Counted from the first letter of the stretch, positions 53,508-62,257 are shown. The stretch: 64,000 bases of DNA from DATGLG01 sp035294245 (GCA_035294245.1 DATGLG010000004.1:186001-250000); one strand, 5' to 3'. A program made the numbers and translations. Notes: generated from the sequence alone by a model not told the origin.

Positions 53508-54364
53508 CGCCCGGCTCCGAATAGCCCGGATGGGCGAAGCAGCAGGATCAGCACGAGGAACACGAGCCCGTAGGCGTCGCGATAGGCCTGGGGGAAGAAG
53601 AGCGAGCCGACCGCCTCGGTAACCCCCAGCACGACGCCGCCGACGAGCGACCCCATCACGCTGCCGATCCCCGCCAATATCGCCGCCTCGACGCCTTTGA
53701 GGATGTAGACGCTGCCCATCGACACTTCGAGGGAGTAGAGGCTCGCATAGAGCGCCCCGCCCAGCCCGGCGAGGGCGGTCGAGTAGACGACCACACCCGT
53801 CTGAAGGAGACGGGTGCGCACGCCCATCAGGGTCGCGGCCTCGGGAGCCTGGGCATAGGCATAGGCTGCGCGCCCTGCCCAGGTGCGGGTGAGGGCCGCA
53901 TAGGTGGCGAGGATTACGCCGAGGAGGATGAGAAAGACCAGGCCCTTCATCTTCGGCACGATGAACCAGCCGAAATTGAGCACGCCCGGCAAGACGTAGT
54001 GCATGTTCTTCGGCGTCGTTGTCCACGCCAGCAGCAACAGGCTCTGAATCACCGAGATGAGCCCGATCGAGACGATGAGCCCGTTGATCAGGTTGTTGCG
54101 GGTGAAGCGAAAGAGCGTCTGGTCGGCGGCGAGCCCGATAAGTGCCGTGATCGCCACCGCCAAGGGCACCGCCAGGGGATAGGCGATCCCCAAGCCGTCG
54201 GTGAGAAACCATCCGAGATAGGCACCGATCGCCATGAAGGCGCCAAGGGCGAAATTGACGATCCCGGTAATCCCAAAGGTGAGGGTGACACCGAGGGCAA
54301 CGATGCCGTAGAGCGTGCCGATGATGATGCCGTTCAGCAGCTGTCCGACGATAAGCTGAAGCAC
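53504..54364 (-). CDS. livH: ABC transporter permease, LivH type
   Basis: 286 residues. LLNGIIIGTLYGIVALGVTLTFGITGIVNFALGAFMAIGAYLGW is the LivH N-terminal hallmark, and GVRTRLLQTGVVVYSTALAGLGGALYASLYS follows. The ATG lies three bases after the binding-protein stop, so the operon order is SBP1-livH-livM-livG-livF-PanB-like 1-GntR. Confidence 0.95.
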   Translation of the reverse strand: MLQLIVGQLLNGIIIGTLYGIVALGVTLTFGITGIVNFALGAFMAIGAYLGWFLTDGLGIAYPLAVPLAVAITALIGLAADQTLFRFTRNNLINGLIVSIGLISVIQSLLLLAWTTTPKNMHYVLPGVLNFGWFIVPKMKGLVFLILLGVILATYAALTRTWAGRAAYAYAQAPEAATLMGVRTRLLQTGVVVYSTALAGLGGALYASLYSLEVSMGSVYILKGVEAAILAGIGSVMGSLVGGVVLGVTEAVGSLFFPQAYRDAYGLVFLVLILLLRPSGLFGAGR

Positions 54365-54367
54365 GGC

Positions 54368-55561
54368 TTACTTTGGCGCGATATGGGTGACTTCGATCTT
54401 TCCGCCCTTCTTGATATCGACCACGTCGAAGTTGAACACTTCCTCTCCAGTGGCGTCGTAGCGGATATTCCATAGGCCGTTATAGGTGAAGGAGAGAAGG
54501 GCTTCCTTCACTTTGGCGACGTCGTCGACGGTTCCCGCCCGCTTCATCGCCTCGACCAGCATGAAGACGTGGTCATAGCAGGACGACGAGCAAAGGGGCG
54601 CCTGATCATAGGGGAAATCGGTCTTGTAGAACGCCTTGTAGTCGGCCACGAACTTCTTGACCTTTGGCTCGGTGTTCTGGGCTTCCTCGAAGTATTTCGG
54701 GATGTAGATGATGTAGTCGTCAAGGTAGTCCTTGTTCTTGAGGCCCGGCCCGAGGGAGCCGCGCACCAGCCAGAAGCGCGTCAGGCCAAGCTCCGTCGCC
54801 TGATGCACGATGTCATAGAGCACGGCGTCGGAATAGCCGGGAAAGACGTAATCGGGCTTGTTCGCGGCGATCTTGGCAAGCACGCTCGAGAAGTCGGTCG
54901 TACCCGGCTCGAACCATTCCTCCTCGAAGACAATGCCGGCGTCTTTGAAGAGCGGGGCATAGATGTCGCGCGCGACGTGGCCGAAGGCATCGTTCTGCAT
55001 CAGCATCGCCACTTTCTTGGCGCCGCGCTGCTTGAGATTGGCGACCATCAGGGAGCCGAAACCGGAAGCGCCCGCGTCCCAGTTCCAGGTGCGGATGGCG
55101 AAATCGTGCTTGGGCTTGCCGAGATCGAAATGGATCGCGGTCGCCCCTCCCATCAGGAGGAACTTGCCGTCGAACCCCGTCGCATAGGGCTCGATTCCCT
55201 TGTAGACGTTGGTGAGGAACGGCCCGAATACGAAGCGGACATGCTCCTGCTCGAGCATCTTCTTGAGCTCGATGAGCGCCTGCTGCGGGTTGCCCTGGGT
55301 ATCCGGGTTCAGCAGCGCCAGCTTGTATGTCTTGCCGGCGACCTCGAAGCCGCCGGCCTTGTTGATCTCGTCGACGGCCATGCGCATGCCCTGGGACGAC
55401 ATCCAGCCATAGGTGTTGAGCGCGCCGGTCTGGGCCTCGATCTCGCCGATCTTGACGATCTCCTGCGCCGCGACGGGCGTCGCCGCCGCCGTGACCAGAA
55501 ACAGCGCCGCCGCGAATGCGCCCGCGCAGAGCCGATCGATGTGGTGTCGACAGTTCCGCAT
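54368..55561 (-). CDS. Periplasmic substrate-binding protein 1 of the Liv-type transporter
   Basis: 397 residues; signal peptide (MRNCRHHIDRLCAGAFAAALFL) cleaved near PVAAQ. The mature protein begins EIVKIGEIEAQTGALNTYGW and continues with INKAGGFEVAGKTYKLALLNPDTQGNP and VFGPFLTNVYKGIEPYA. Type I binding fold of LivK/Peripla_BP_6. The mature part is nearly identical in sequence plan to the second binding protein at 58652. A Cys-Ser-Ser-Ser-Cys motif (LCSSSCYDHVFM) is shared. Possible ligand: small organic acid or amide. Confidence 0.95.
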   Translation of the reverse strand: MRNCRHHIDRLCAGAFAAALFLVTAAATPVAAQEIVKIGEIEAQTGALNTYGWMSSQGMRMAVDEINKAGGFEVAGKTYKLALLNPDTQGNPQQALIELKKMLEQEHVRFVFGPFLTNVYKGIEPYATGFDGKFLLMGGATAIHFDLGKPKHDFAIRTWNWDAGASGFGSLMVANLKQRGAKKVAMLMQNDAFGHVARDIYAPLFKDAGIVFEEEWFEPGTTDFSSVLAKIAANKPDYVFPGYSDAVLYDIVHQATELGLTRFWLVRGSLGPGLKNKDYLDDYIIYIPKYFEEAQNTEPKVKKFVADYKAFYKTDFPYDQAPLCSSSCYDHVFMLVEAMKRAGTVDDVAKVKEALLSFTYNGLWNIRYDATGEEVFNFDVVDIKKGGKIEVTHIAPK

Positions 55562-55586
55562 GGCCTCCCCCTGCTGACGTTTCTAG

Positions 55587-55608
55587 TGTTATCTTACTGA
55601 TATCTCAG
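55587..55608 (-). promoter_or_regulatory. Tandem 11-bp direct repeat before SBP1
   Basis: On the minus strand CTGAGATATCA is followed directly by GTAAGATAACA, 25 bases before the SBP1 ATG. The same element, nearly perfect, lies at 58603-58624 before SBP2. An 11-bp repeat places two sites on one face of the helix, as for a regulator dimer. Confidence 0.6.
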
Positions 55609-55682
55609 CGCAACGGTAGCACGGCGTCTCGGGGATGGCAAGGTGGCAGGCCGCATGGCAGCACGCGCGCCGAAGCGCGCGA

Positions 55683-56609
55683 TCAGTCCGCCTTATCGTC
55701 GACGCCGAGTGCGGCGGCGCGCGCGAGGAGGCGCTTGGCATTGCGATAGAATGGCACCTCGATCAGGCGGTCGCCGAGGCGCGCGCGATCCTCGCCGCGG
55801 GCGCGCGCGGCCTCGAAGGCGGCGACCACGGCGCGCGCCTCGCGGATCTCGTCACGGCCCGGCGTCATTACCTGGTTGATGATCGCGATTTGGCTCGGGT
55901 CGACGGCGCTCTTCGCGGCATAGCCCCAGCGCCGGGCGGCGCGCGCCTCGGCTTCGCATCCGGGAAGATCGGTGAAGGTATAGGGGCAGTCGACCGAGAG
56001 AACCCCGGCCGCCACGCATTCGACATGGAGACGCTGGCGGACATAGGCGAGCTCGACCGCGTCCTTGCTGCGTATCGCTCCCAGGTCGGCGGCCATGTCC
56101 TCCGTCGAGCCGAGCACGCCCGTCACGCGCGGGCTTGCCGTCGCAATCGCATAGGCTTGGATGACGCCGCGCGCCGATTCGATATTGGGTGCGAGCTCGG
56201 TGGCGCCGGGCGGAATGCCGAGGGCACGCTCCAGCCGCTCCACCTCCTCGGCGAGAGCGACGATCTGCCGGGGAGTTGCGACTTTCGGCAGGAGCACGAC
56301 ATCTGGCCGGCCGCGCATAACCGCGACAAGATCTTCGCGGCCATCGCCTTCCAGCGGATTGACGCGCACAGCCGCGACGGCACCGGCCGCGCGCCAGGCG
56401 GCGTAGATCTCGCCCGCTATGGACCGCGCTTCGGGACGCCGATTGGGCGGGGTAAAGTCTTCCAGCTCCTGGATGAGGACATCCGCGCCAGACTTGGCGG
56501 CGGCGAGGAGGGACTTACGCTCGGCGCCGGGGACGAAAAGCCACGATCGCCGAAGCGCCGGCACCCGCCGCGCCGAGGCGGGAAGGGGCGATGTCGCAGT
56601 TGCTGTCAC
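55683..56609 (-). CDS. CitE-like HpcH/HpaI aldolase/citrate-lyase family protein
   Basis: 308 residues from a GTG start. TIM-barrel enzyme of the CitE/malyl-CoA lyase branch: RSWLFVPGAERKSLLAAAKSGADVLIQELED, AVRVNPLEG, DVVLLPKV, PNIESARGVIQ (metal ligand Glu144) and GVLGSTEDMAADLG (Asp171). These lyases cleave or form C-C bonds in CoA-thioester or 2-keto acid substrates using Mg. Follows PanB-like 2 by 79 bases in the operon PhyH2-PanB2-CitE. Substrate not evident. Confidence 0.88.
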   Translation of the reverse strand: MTATATSPLPASARRVPALRRSWLFVPGAERKSLLAAAKSGADVLIQELEDFTPPNRRPEARSIAGEIYAAWRAAGAVAAVRVNPLEGDGREDLVAVMRGRPDVVLLPKVATPRQIVALAEEVERLERALGIPPGATELAPNIESARGVIQAYAIATASPRVTGVLGSTEDMAADLGAIRSKDAVELAYVRQRLHVECVAAGVLSVDCPYTFTDLPGCEAEARAARRWGYAAKSAVDPSQIAIINQVMTPGRDEIREARAVVAAFEAARARGEDRARLGDRLIEVPFYRNAKRLLARAAALGVDDKAD

Positions 56610-56688
56610 GCTCCGATCTCCCCCTCTCGCTCTACCGTGGCAGCAGGCTCCGTCAACGCGAGATTAGCGCAAGAATGGGGCCGGCGTC

Positions 56689-57543
56689 TCATTGCCGCCC
56701 GAGCATCTCACGAAAGCGCTCGGCTTCCTCCGGCTTCATGCGATAGCAATGCTCCTCTGCAGGAAAACGGTGCGTGCGGACATCCTCGGCGTAAGCCGCG
56801 AAGGCCCTCGTCGCGACCTCGGCGATATTGCCATAGCGCTTTGCGAATTTCGGCTTGAAGTTGTCGAAGGCGCCGAGGAGATCGGCACCCAGCAGCAATT
56901 GACCGCATCCGGCGCCACCGGCACCGATCGAGAAGGTGAAGATGTCGACGGCGGCGTCAACGGCAGCGCCAACCTCCGGTGGAACGGCTTCGATCTCCAG
57001 CCCGATGGCGCCGGCCTCCTGGATCGCGCGCGCATCGTCGACGATTCTCATCGCCTCCTCGGCGGTGCGCCCTTGCAGCTTGAAGCCGCCATAGCTGTGC
57101 ACGAAATGGGGACACATGCCAACATGGCTCATCACCGGCACGCCGGCATCCGCGACGGCCTTGATGATCGCGAACTTCTCGCGACCACCTTGCATCTTTA
57201 CCGCATCGACACCGCTTTCCTTCATCAGGCGCAGCGCGTTCGTCACGGCGAGCTCCGGGGTGGCGTAGGATCCGTAGGGCATCGCCACGAGGCTCATGGT
57301 ATGGGGTGCGCCGCGAATGACGGCTTTGGTGTGCTCGATCATTTGATCGATGGTCATCGCCAAGGTGTTGGGATGGCCATAGGTGATCATGGCCAAGCTG
57401 TCGCCAATAGCGACGATATCCACGCCGCCCCGCTCCGCCCATTGCGCCATGATGTAGTCGGTGATCGAGGCCATGACGACCCGCTCGCCGGCCCGTTTCT
57501 TCTTCCTGAGATCGGGAATCGTTAATCGCTGACGCTCGCTCAT
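56689..57543 (-). CDS. PanB-like enzyme 2, missing two metal ligands
   Basis: 284 residues without the extension of its paralogue. AIGDSLAMITYGHPNTLAM (Asp48), Lys116 in AVKMQGG and Glu185 (EIEAVP) match catalytic PanB residues. Again the ligand equivalent to Asp84 is lost (Ala87 in LVAMPYGSY) and Glu114 is Gln118. Only one of three Mg ligands remains, so it is a divergent PEP/pyruvate-superfamily enzyme. Start ATG 57543 has GGGGAG before it. Close to CitE and PhyH 2. Confidence 0.85.
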   Translation of the reverse strand: MSERQRLTIPDLRKKKRAGERVVMASITDYIMAQWAERGGVDIVAIGDSLAMITYGHPNTLAMTIDQMIEHTKAVIRGAPHTMSLVAMPYGSYATPELAVTNALRLMKESGVDAVKMQGGREKFAIIKAVADAGVPVMSHVGMCPHFVHSYGGFKLQGRTAEEAMRIVDDARAIQEAGAIGLEIEAVPPEVGAAVDAAVDIFTFSIGAGGAGCGQLLLGADLLGAFDNFKPKFAKRYGNIAEVATRAFAAYAEDVRTHRFPAEEHCYRMKPEEAERFREMLGRQ

Positions 57544-57643
57544 TCGGCTCCCCTCTTGCTCTTCCGCGGCATTTCCCAATTGAGTCAGCGTCGCCGTCGT
57601 CACGCCGGAGCGATCGGATGCGGGCTTTGGGCCTATGGCGACG

Positions 57644-58504
57644 TCAAGACCCGCGCGCCGCCAAGGCCTTAGGGTCGTTATAGCTTTCGATCTCCGTGCC
57701 GCGATAAAGAATGCGCGCGTTCCGTTCGGTGATCTTCTTATGGAGAGCGACGAAGGCCGGGTCGAGATCGGAAGTCGGCTGCGGCTCGTGCTCGAAATGG
57801 TGGAAGCGATCCGTGCCCCGCACCAGTGTGGCGCTGTCCTCGCCGGCGATCTGGCGGACCGAGGTTGGAATGTAGCGAATGGCAAAGCCGATCCGCCGGT
57901 CGGACGACGGGTTGGGCGGCGAGCCGTGCACCAGGCGCACATGGTGCAGGGACATCTCCCCGGGCCGCAGCGTGATCACCCGGCGCTTGGCATTGTCCAC
58001 CTCGACCATGACCTCCTGGCCGCGCGTGAGGAGATTATTTTTGGCGAAAGTATCTCGATGGGGAATCTGGTCGAATTTGTGGCTGCCGGGGATGTATTCC
58101 ATGGCGCCGTTCGCCTCGTTGGCCTCGGTGAAGGCGACCCAGGCGGTCACCACATCCGGCCGGTCCAGGCCCCAATAAGTCGAATCCTGATGCCAGGACA
58201 CGAAGGCGGGATTGCGGGCCTCTTTGATGAAGAAATTGGTGGTCCAGCACAGAAGATCGCCGCCATAGAGATCCTCCACCGCATCGAGGATGTCGCTGCG
58301 CCGCACGAGTTCGCCGAGCCAGGCGAAGAGCAGATGGGATTTGTGGCGAAGATCGCCGTTGAGCGGGCCGCCCGTGCGCTGCTCGAACTCCTCGAGGCGC
58401 TGGCGATAGAGGCCTGCCTCGGCCTCGGACATGACACGAATGGGAAAGACGCAGCCCTCTTCGCGGTATTGCTCGATCTGTGCCTGGCTGAGACGTTTCG
58501 GCAT
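57644..58504 (-). CDS. Phytanoyl-CoA dioxygenase (PhyH) family protein 2
   Basis: 286 residues. Iron ligands His105 and Asp107 in VSWHQDSTYWGL, His193 in RLVHGSPPN, and Arg204 (SDRRIGFAIRY) for oxoglutarate. MEYIPGSHK is the typical PhyH turn. ATG 58504 is preceded by GGGAGGAG. It is divergent from SBP2 and heads the operon PhyH2-PanB2-CitE. Homologous to PhyH 1 only at family level. Confidence 0.92.
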   Translation of the reverse strand: MPKRLSQAQIEQYREEGCVFPIRVMSEAEAGLYRQRLEEFEQRTGGPLNGDLRHKSHLLFAWLGELVRRSDILDAVEDLYGGDLLCWTTNFFIKEARNPAFVSWHQDSTYWGLDRPDVVTAWVAFTEANEANGAMEYIPGSHKFDQIPHRDTFAKNNLLTRGQEVMVEVDNAKRRVITLRPGEMSLHHVRLVHGSPPNPSSDRRIGFAIRYIPTSVRQIAGEDSATLVRGTDRFHHFEHEPQPTSDLDPAFVALHKKITERNARILYRGTEIESYNDPKALAARGS

Positions 58505-58602
58505 GGCTCCTCCCAATCTTACGGCGCGCCGGCGCCCCCGGCGTTTCCGATTTCCGGCCTTGCTTGCCTCGCGGCAGCCGGGATGATAGCGTACGCGATC
58601 CG

Positions 58603-58624
58603 CTAAGATATCACTAAGATAACA
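58603..58624 (+). promoter_or_regulatory. Tandem 11-bp direct repeat before SBP2
   Basis: CTAAGATATCA followed by CTAAGATAACA, 10 of 11 bases identical, 27 bases before ATG 58652. In the 147-base spacer shared with PhyH 2, so it may control both directions. Confidence 0.65.
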
Positions 58625-58651
58625 GCGAGCGAAATGAAAACGGGAGAGGCC

Positions 58652-59851
58652 ATGCCGCGATGCCATCGATATGGTTGGGGGTGCCGTCCCGCGTGGGCGG
58701 CGCTCCTCACAAGCATGATTGCCTGCGCCGGACTGCTTCCGGCTCGGGCCCAGGATATCGTCAAAATCGGCGAGATCGAGGCGCAGACTGGACCGTTAAC
58801 AACCTATGGCTGGATGTCGTCGCAAGGCGTCCGCATGGCCGTCGACGAGATCAACAAGGCGGGGGGCTTCGAGGTCGCCGGCAAGACGTACAAGCTGGCC
58901 CTCTATAATCCCGACACCCAGGGCAATCCGCAGCAAGGCCTGATCGAGTTCAAGAAGCTGCTGGAGCAGGAGCACGTCAAATATGTCTTCGGGCCCTTCC
59001 TCACCAATGTCTACAAGGGCATCGAGGCCTATGCCAATGCCCATGACGGGCAGTTCCTCATGATGGGTGGCGGTACCGGCATCCATTTCGATCTGGGCAA
59101 GCCGCAGCACAGTTATCTCATCCGCACCTGGAATTGGGACGGCGGTCCCAGCGGCTTCGGCTCGCTCATGGTCGATTACCTGAAGCAGCACGGGGTCAAG
59201 AAGGTCGCCATGCTGATGCAGAACGATTCCGCCGGCCACGTCGCGCGCGACGTCTACGCGCCTATCTTCAAGGACGCGGGAATCTCGCTATTGGAGGAGT
59301 GGTTCGAGCCCGGGACCACGGATTTCTCGAGCACGCTAGCCAAGATCGCGGCATGGAAGCCGGATTATCTCTTCCCCGGCTACACGGATGCGGTGCTCTA
59401 CGATATCGTGCGGCAGGCGACGGAGATCGGGATCACGCGCTTTTGGCTCATCCGCGGCTCGCTCGGACCCGGCATCAAGAACGAGGCTGCGCTCGACGAC
59501 TATATCGTCTACATCCCGAAATATTTCGAGGAGGCGCAGAAAACCGAGCCCAAGGTCGCCAAATTCATCGAGGATTACAAGAAGTTCTATAAGACGAGCG
59601 ACTTCCCTTACGATCAGGCGCCGCTCTGCTCCTCCTCCTGCTACGACCACGTCTTCATGCTCGTCGACGCCATGAAGCGGGCCGGCACGGTCGACGACGT
59701 CGCCAAGGTGAAGCAAGCCTTGCTGTCGATGACCTATTCGGGCCTCTGGACCATCCGCTTCGACAAGACCGGCGAGGAGGTCTTTAATTTCGATATCGTC
59801 GACCTTCAGAAGGGCGGCAAGATCACCGTCACCCATGTGACGCCGAAGTGA
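58652..59851 (+). CDS. Periplasmic substrate-binding protein 2 (paralogue of SBP1)
   Basis: 399 residues. The signal peptide (MPRCHRYGWGCRPAWAALL...) is cleaved after PARAQ; mature start DIVKIGEIEAQTGPLTTYGW. Same motifs as SBP1 (NPDTQGNPQQ, FGPFLTNVYKGIEAYA, LCSSSCYDHVFM). Start ATG 58652 is chosen because GGGAGAGG lies before it and the spacing from the repeat element then matches SBP1; ATG 58634 is the alternative. The gene is not followed by permeases, so it must use the Liv proteins encoded elsewhere, probably the divergent operon. First gene of SBP2-enolase-kinase. Confidence 0.95.
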   Translation: MPRCHRYGWGCRPAWAALLTSMIACAGLLPARAQDIVKIGEIEAQTGPLTTYGWMSSQGVRMAVDEINKAGGFEVAGKTYKLALYNPDTQGNPQQGLIEFKKLLEQEHVKYVFGPFLTNVYKGIEAYANAHDGQFLMMGGGTGIHFDLGKPQHSYLIRTWNWDGGPSGFGSLMVDYLKQHGVKKVAMLMQNDSAGHVARDVYAPIFKDAGISLLEEWFEPGTTDFSSTLAKIAAWKPDYLFPGYTDAVLYDIVRQATEIGITRFWLIRGSLGPGIKNEAALDDYIVYIPKYFEEAQKTEPKVAKFIEDYKKFYKTSDFPYDQAPLCSSSCYDHVFMLVDAMKRAGTVDDVAKVKQALLSMTYSGLWTIRFDKTGEEVFNFDIVDLQKGGKITVTHVTPK

Positions 59852-59899
59852 GCGCGTCGCAGCCCTTGCCCGACCCGGACGCTCGAGCGAGGAAATGAA

Positions 59900-61207
59900 T
59901 TGAGCACTGGATCGATCATCGATGTCCGGGGACGCCAGGTGCTCGATTCCCGCGGCCGCCCCACCATCGAGGCCGAGATTCGCGTCGCCGGTGGTGCCAT
60001 TGGCCGTGCCGTGGTGCCCTCGGGCGCCTCGACGGGGCGGCACGAGGCTCACGAGCTGCGAGACGACGATGCAAGTGTTTACGAAGGGCGCGGCGTGCTG
60101 CGGGCGGTGGCTCATATCAACGGCGAGATCGCTTCCGCTCTCCGTGGGATGGATGCGCGGGAGCAGAGCGCAATCGATAGCCGTTTGCGCGAAATCGACG
60201 GCACCCCAGACCTTCGGCGCCTCGGTGCCAATGCAATCCTGGGAGCCTCGCTCGCCGCCTGCCGGGCGGCTGCGGCCCAGGAAGGCCGGCCCGTCTATCG
60301 GCGTATCGCCGAGCTTTGCGGTGTGGCAGCGCCGATCCTGCCGCTCCCCATGGTCAACATTCTGAGCGGCGGGGCTCATGCGCGCCGCGGGATGGACTTG
60401 CAGGATTTCCTGGTGATTCCTCTGGCGGCCACGACCTATGCCGAAGCGCTCGAGATGGTCGTCGCCGTGAGAGCCGCCGCGGATGTGGTGGCAACCCGGC
60501 GCGGCCTCACCAGCCTGCTCGCCGACGAGGGCGGCCTCAGCCCCGGCTTTCCGACGAGCGACCAGGCCCTTGATCTCATGATCGAGGTCATCGAACAGGC
60601 CGGCTTCCGACCCGGCGACGACGTCGCCATTGCGCTCGATTGTGCCGCGAGCGAGCTCTGCGCGCAGGCCGGACTTTACCGCTTTTCGCGCGAAGGCGTC
60701 GAGCGGACGACGGATGAAATGATCGAAATGGTCGGGCGCCTCGTCGCTCGCTATCCCATCCTCTCCATCGAGGACCCGCTTGATCAAGAGGACTGGGAAG
60801 GCTGGCGCCGACTCACGGCGCGGTTCGGGCGGAGACAGATCGTCGGCGACGATCTGTTCACGACCGATCCCGGGCGGATCGCGCATGGGATCGAGCTTGG
60901 CACCGCCAATAGCGTGCTGATCAAGGTCAATCAGATCGGCACGTTGAGCGGCGCCCTCGCGGCTTTGCGGCTGGCGCGGGACGCCGGCTATGGGCTCGTC
61001 GTCTCGGCGCGCTCCGGCGAGACGGAAGATCCTTTCATCGCCGATCTCGCCGTGGGAACAGCCAGCGGGCAGATCAAGATCGGCTCCGTCCGGTCCTCCG
61101 AGCGGCTGAGCAAATATAACCAGCTCCTCCGCATCGAGGAGGAGGTGGGCCACTACGCGGGCGCCTCGGCGCTCATGGTCCATACGCGCGCCTCGGCGAC
61201 GGCGTGA
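59900..61207 (+). CDS. Enolase paralogue with altered active site
   Basis: 435 residues, full enolase fold, TTG start with AGGAAATGAA before it. Conserved: VPSGASTGRHEA (loop Ser44), NILSGGAHA (His160), LLADEGGLSP (Glu210), metal ligands Asp247 (IALDCAASE), Glu291 (IEDPLDQEDW) and Asp318 (GDDL), and Lys342 (IKVNQIGTL). Changed relative to enolase (yeast numbering): His373 is Ala370 (VVSARSGETED), Glu168 is Asp169 (DLQDF), NGG is SGG. The His373 change in particular makes ordinary 2-phosphoglycerate dehydration doubtful. A dedicated housekeeping enolase would be elsewhere. Between SBP2 and the kinase, probably co-transcribed. Confidence 0.88.
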   Translation: MSTGSIIDVRGRQVLDSRGRPTIEAEIRVAGGAIGRAVVPSGASTGRHEAHELRDDDASVYEGRGVLRAVAHINGEIASALRGMDAREQSAIDSRLREIDGTPDLRRLGANAILGASLAACRAAAAQEGRPVYRRIAELCGVAAPILPLPMVNILSGGAHARRGMDLQDFLVIPLAATTYAEALEMVVAVRAAADVVATRRGLTSLLADEGGLSPGFPTSDQALDLMIEVIEQAGFRPGDDVAIALDCAASELCAQAGLYRFSREGVERTTDEMIEMVGRLVARYPILSIEDPLDQEDWEGWRRLTARFGRRQIVGDDLFTTDPGRIAHGIELGTANSVLIKVNQIGTLSGALAALRLARDAGYGLVVSARSGETEDPFIADLAVGTASGQIKIGSVRSSERLSKYNQLLRIEEEVGHYAGASALMVHTRASATA

Positions 61208-61255
61208 TCGCGTGCATCGGCATCATGCCCAGGCGCGGTGACGCCTGACCGAGCG

Positions 61256-62257
61256 ATGAGCGAGCTGCCGCCCGAGCTCCTGCCTCTGCTGCGCCGCGCG
61301 GGCCTACTCGCACCGGGCGAGGCGTTGCATGCCACGGCGCTCGCGGGGGGCGTCGCTTCGGATATCTGGCGCCTCGATCTCGCCGGGGGAGCAATCTGCG
61401 TCAAGCGCGCTTTGCCGAAGCTCAAAGTGGAAGCGGAGTGGCGAGCCCCTGTGGAGCGCAACGCTTACGAGGTCGCCTGGCTGCAACTCGCGGGTCGCAT
61501 TGCTCCTGGGGCGGTGCCCAAAGTCCTCGCGCACGATTCCGCCGCCGGGCTGTTTGTGATGGAATTTCTCGACCCGGCGCTTTATCCGGTGTGGAAATCG
61601 GAATTGCGCGAAGGCAGAGTCGATCTCGCGGCGGCGCGCGAGGTCGGCGCTCGGCTCGCGCGGATCCATGCGGGCACGGCCGGGGATGCGGCAGTCGCGG
61701 AAAGCTTTCGAAGCGACGAAATCTTCTATGCGATCCGGCTGGAGCCCTATCTCGAAGCAGCGGCTCGCGCGCATCGTACGCTGGCCGATCCCCTGCGCCG
61801 GCTGCTGTGCGTCACGGCCGCCACACGCCGCGCCCTCGTCCATGGGGATGTGAGCCCGAAGAATATTCTTCTCGGGCCACGCGGACCCATCTTCCTCGAC
61901 GCGGAATGCGCCTGGTATGGCGATCCGGCTTTCGATCTCGCCTTCTGTCTCAACCATCTCTTGCTGAAATGCTTGTTGACGCCGCCCGCCACAACGGCGT
62001 TCCTGCGGGCTTTCGAGGTCCTGGTGGATGCCTATCTTGCGGGAGTCTCGTGGGAATCCCCGCCCGAGCTCGAAGCGCGAGCGGCGCATCTTCTGCCCGG
62101 ACTGTTCCTGGCGCGGGTCGACGGGAAGTCGCCCGTCGAATATCTTGTCGACGAGCGCGACAAGGCGAAAGTGCGGAGGGTTGCCGGCCGGTTTCTCCGC
62201 ACACCGGTCGAGACGTTGCGCGAGATCGCGCGCATCTGGGCGACTGAAGCCGCGTGA
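61256..62257 (+). CDS. APH-fold small-molecule phosphotransferase
   Basis: 333 residues of the aminoglycoside-phosphotransferase/choline-kinase fold. ATP-binding Lys50 in ICVKRALPK, catalytic loop ALVHGDVSPKNILL (Asp199, Asn203) and the metal motif FLDAECAWYGDPAFDLAF (Asp215). It would phosphorylate a hydroxyl group of a metabolite, perhaps supplying a phosphorylated substrate to the neighbouring enolase paralogue (inference). GTG 61238 is an alternative start. 48 bases downstream of the enolase gene. Confidence 0.85.
   Translation: MSELPPELLPLLRRAGLLAPGEALHATALAGGVASDIWRLDLAGGAICVKRALPKLKVEAEWRAPVERNAYEVAWLQLAGRIAPGAVPKVLAHDSAAGLFVMEFLDPALYPVWKSELREGRVDLAAAREVGARLARIHAGTAGDAAVAESFRSDEIFYAIRLEPYLEAAARAHRTLADPLRRLLCVTAATRRALVHGDVSPKNILLGPRGPIFLDAECAWYGDPAFDLAFCLNHLLLKCLLTPPATTAFLRAFEVLVDAYLAGVSWESPPELEARAAHLLPGLFLARVDGKSPVEYLVDERDKAKVRRVAGRFLRTPVETLREIARIWATEAA

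Noticed and set aside
50121..61207. Phosphonate biosynthesis cluster (PEP mutase-like PanB plus enolase)
   Set aside because: The PanB-like proteins keep the PanB motifs and show no PEP-mutase EDK-x5-NS signature; no phosphonopyruvate decarboxylase or C-P lyase gene is near.
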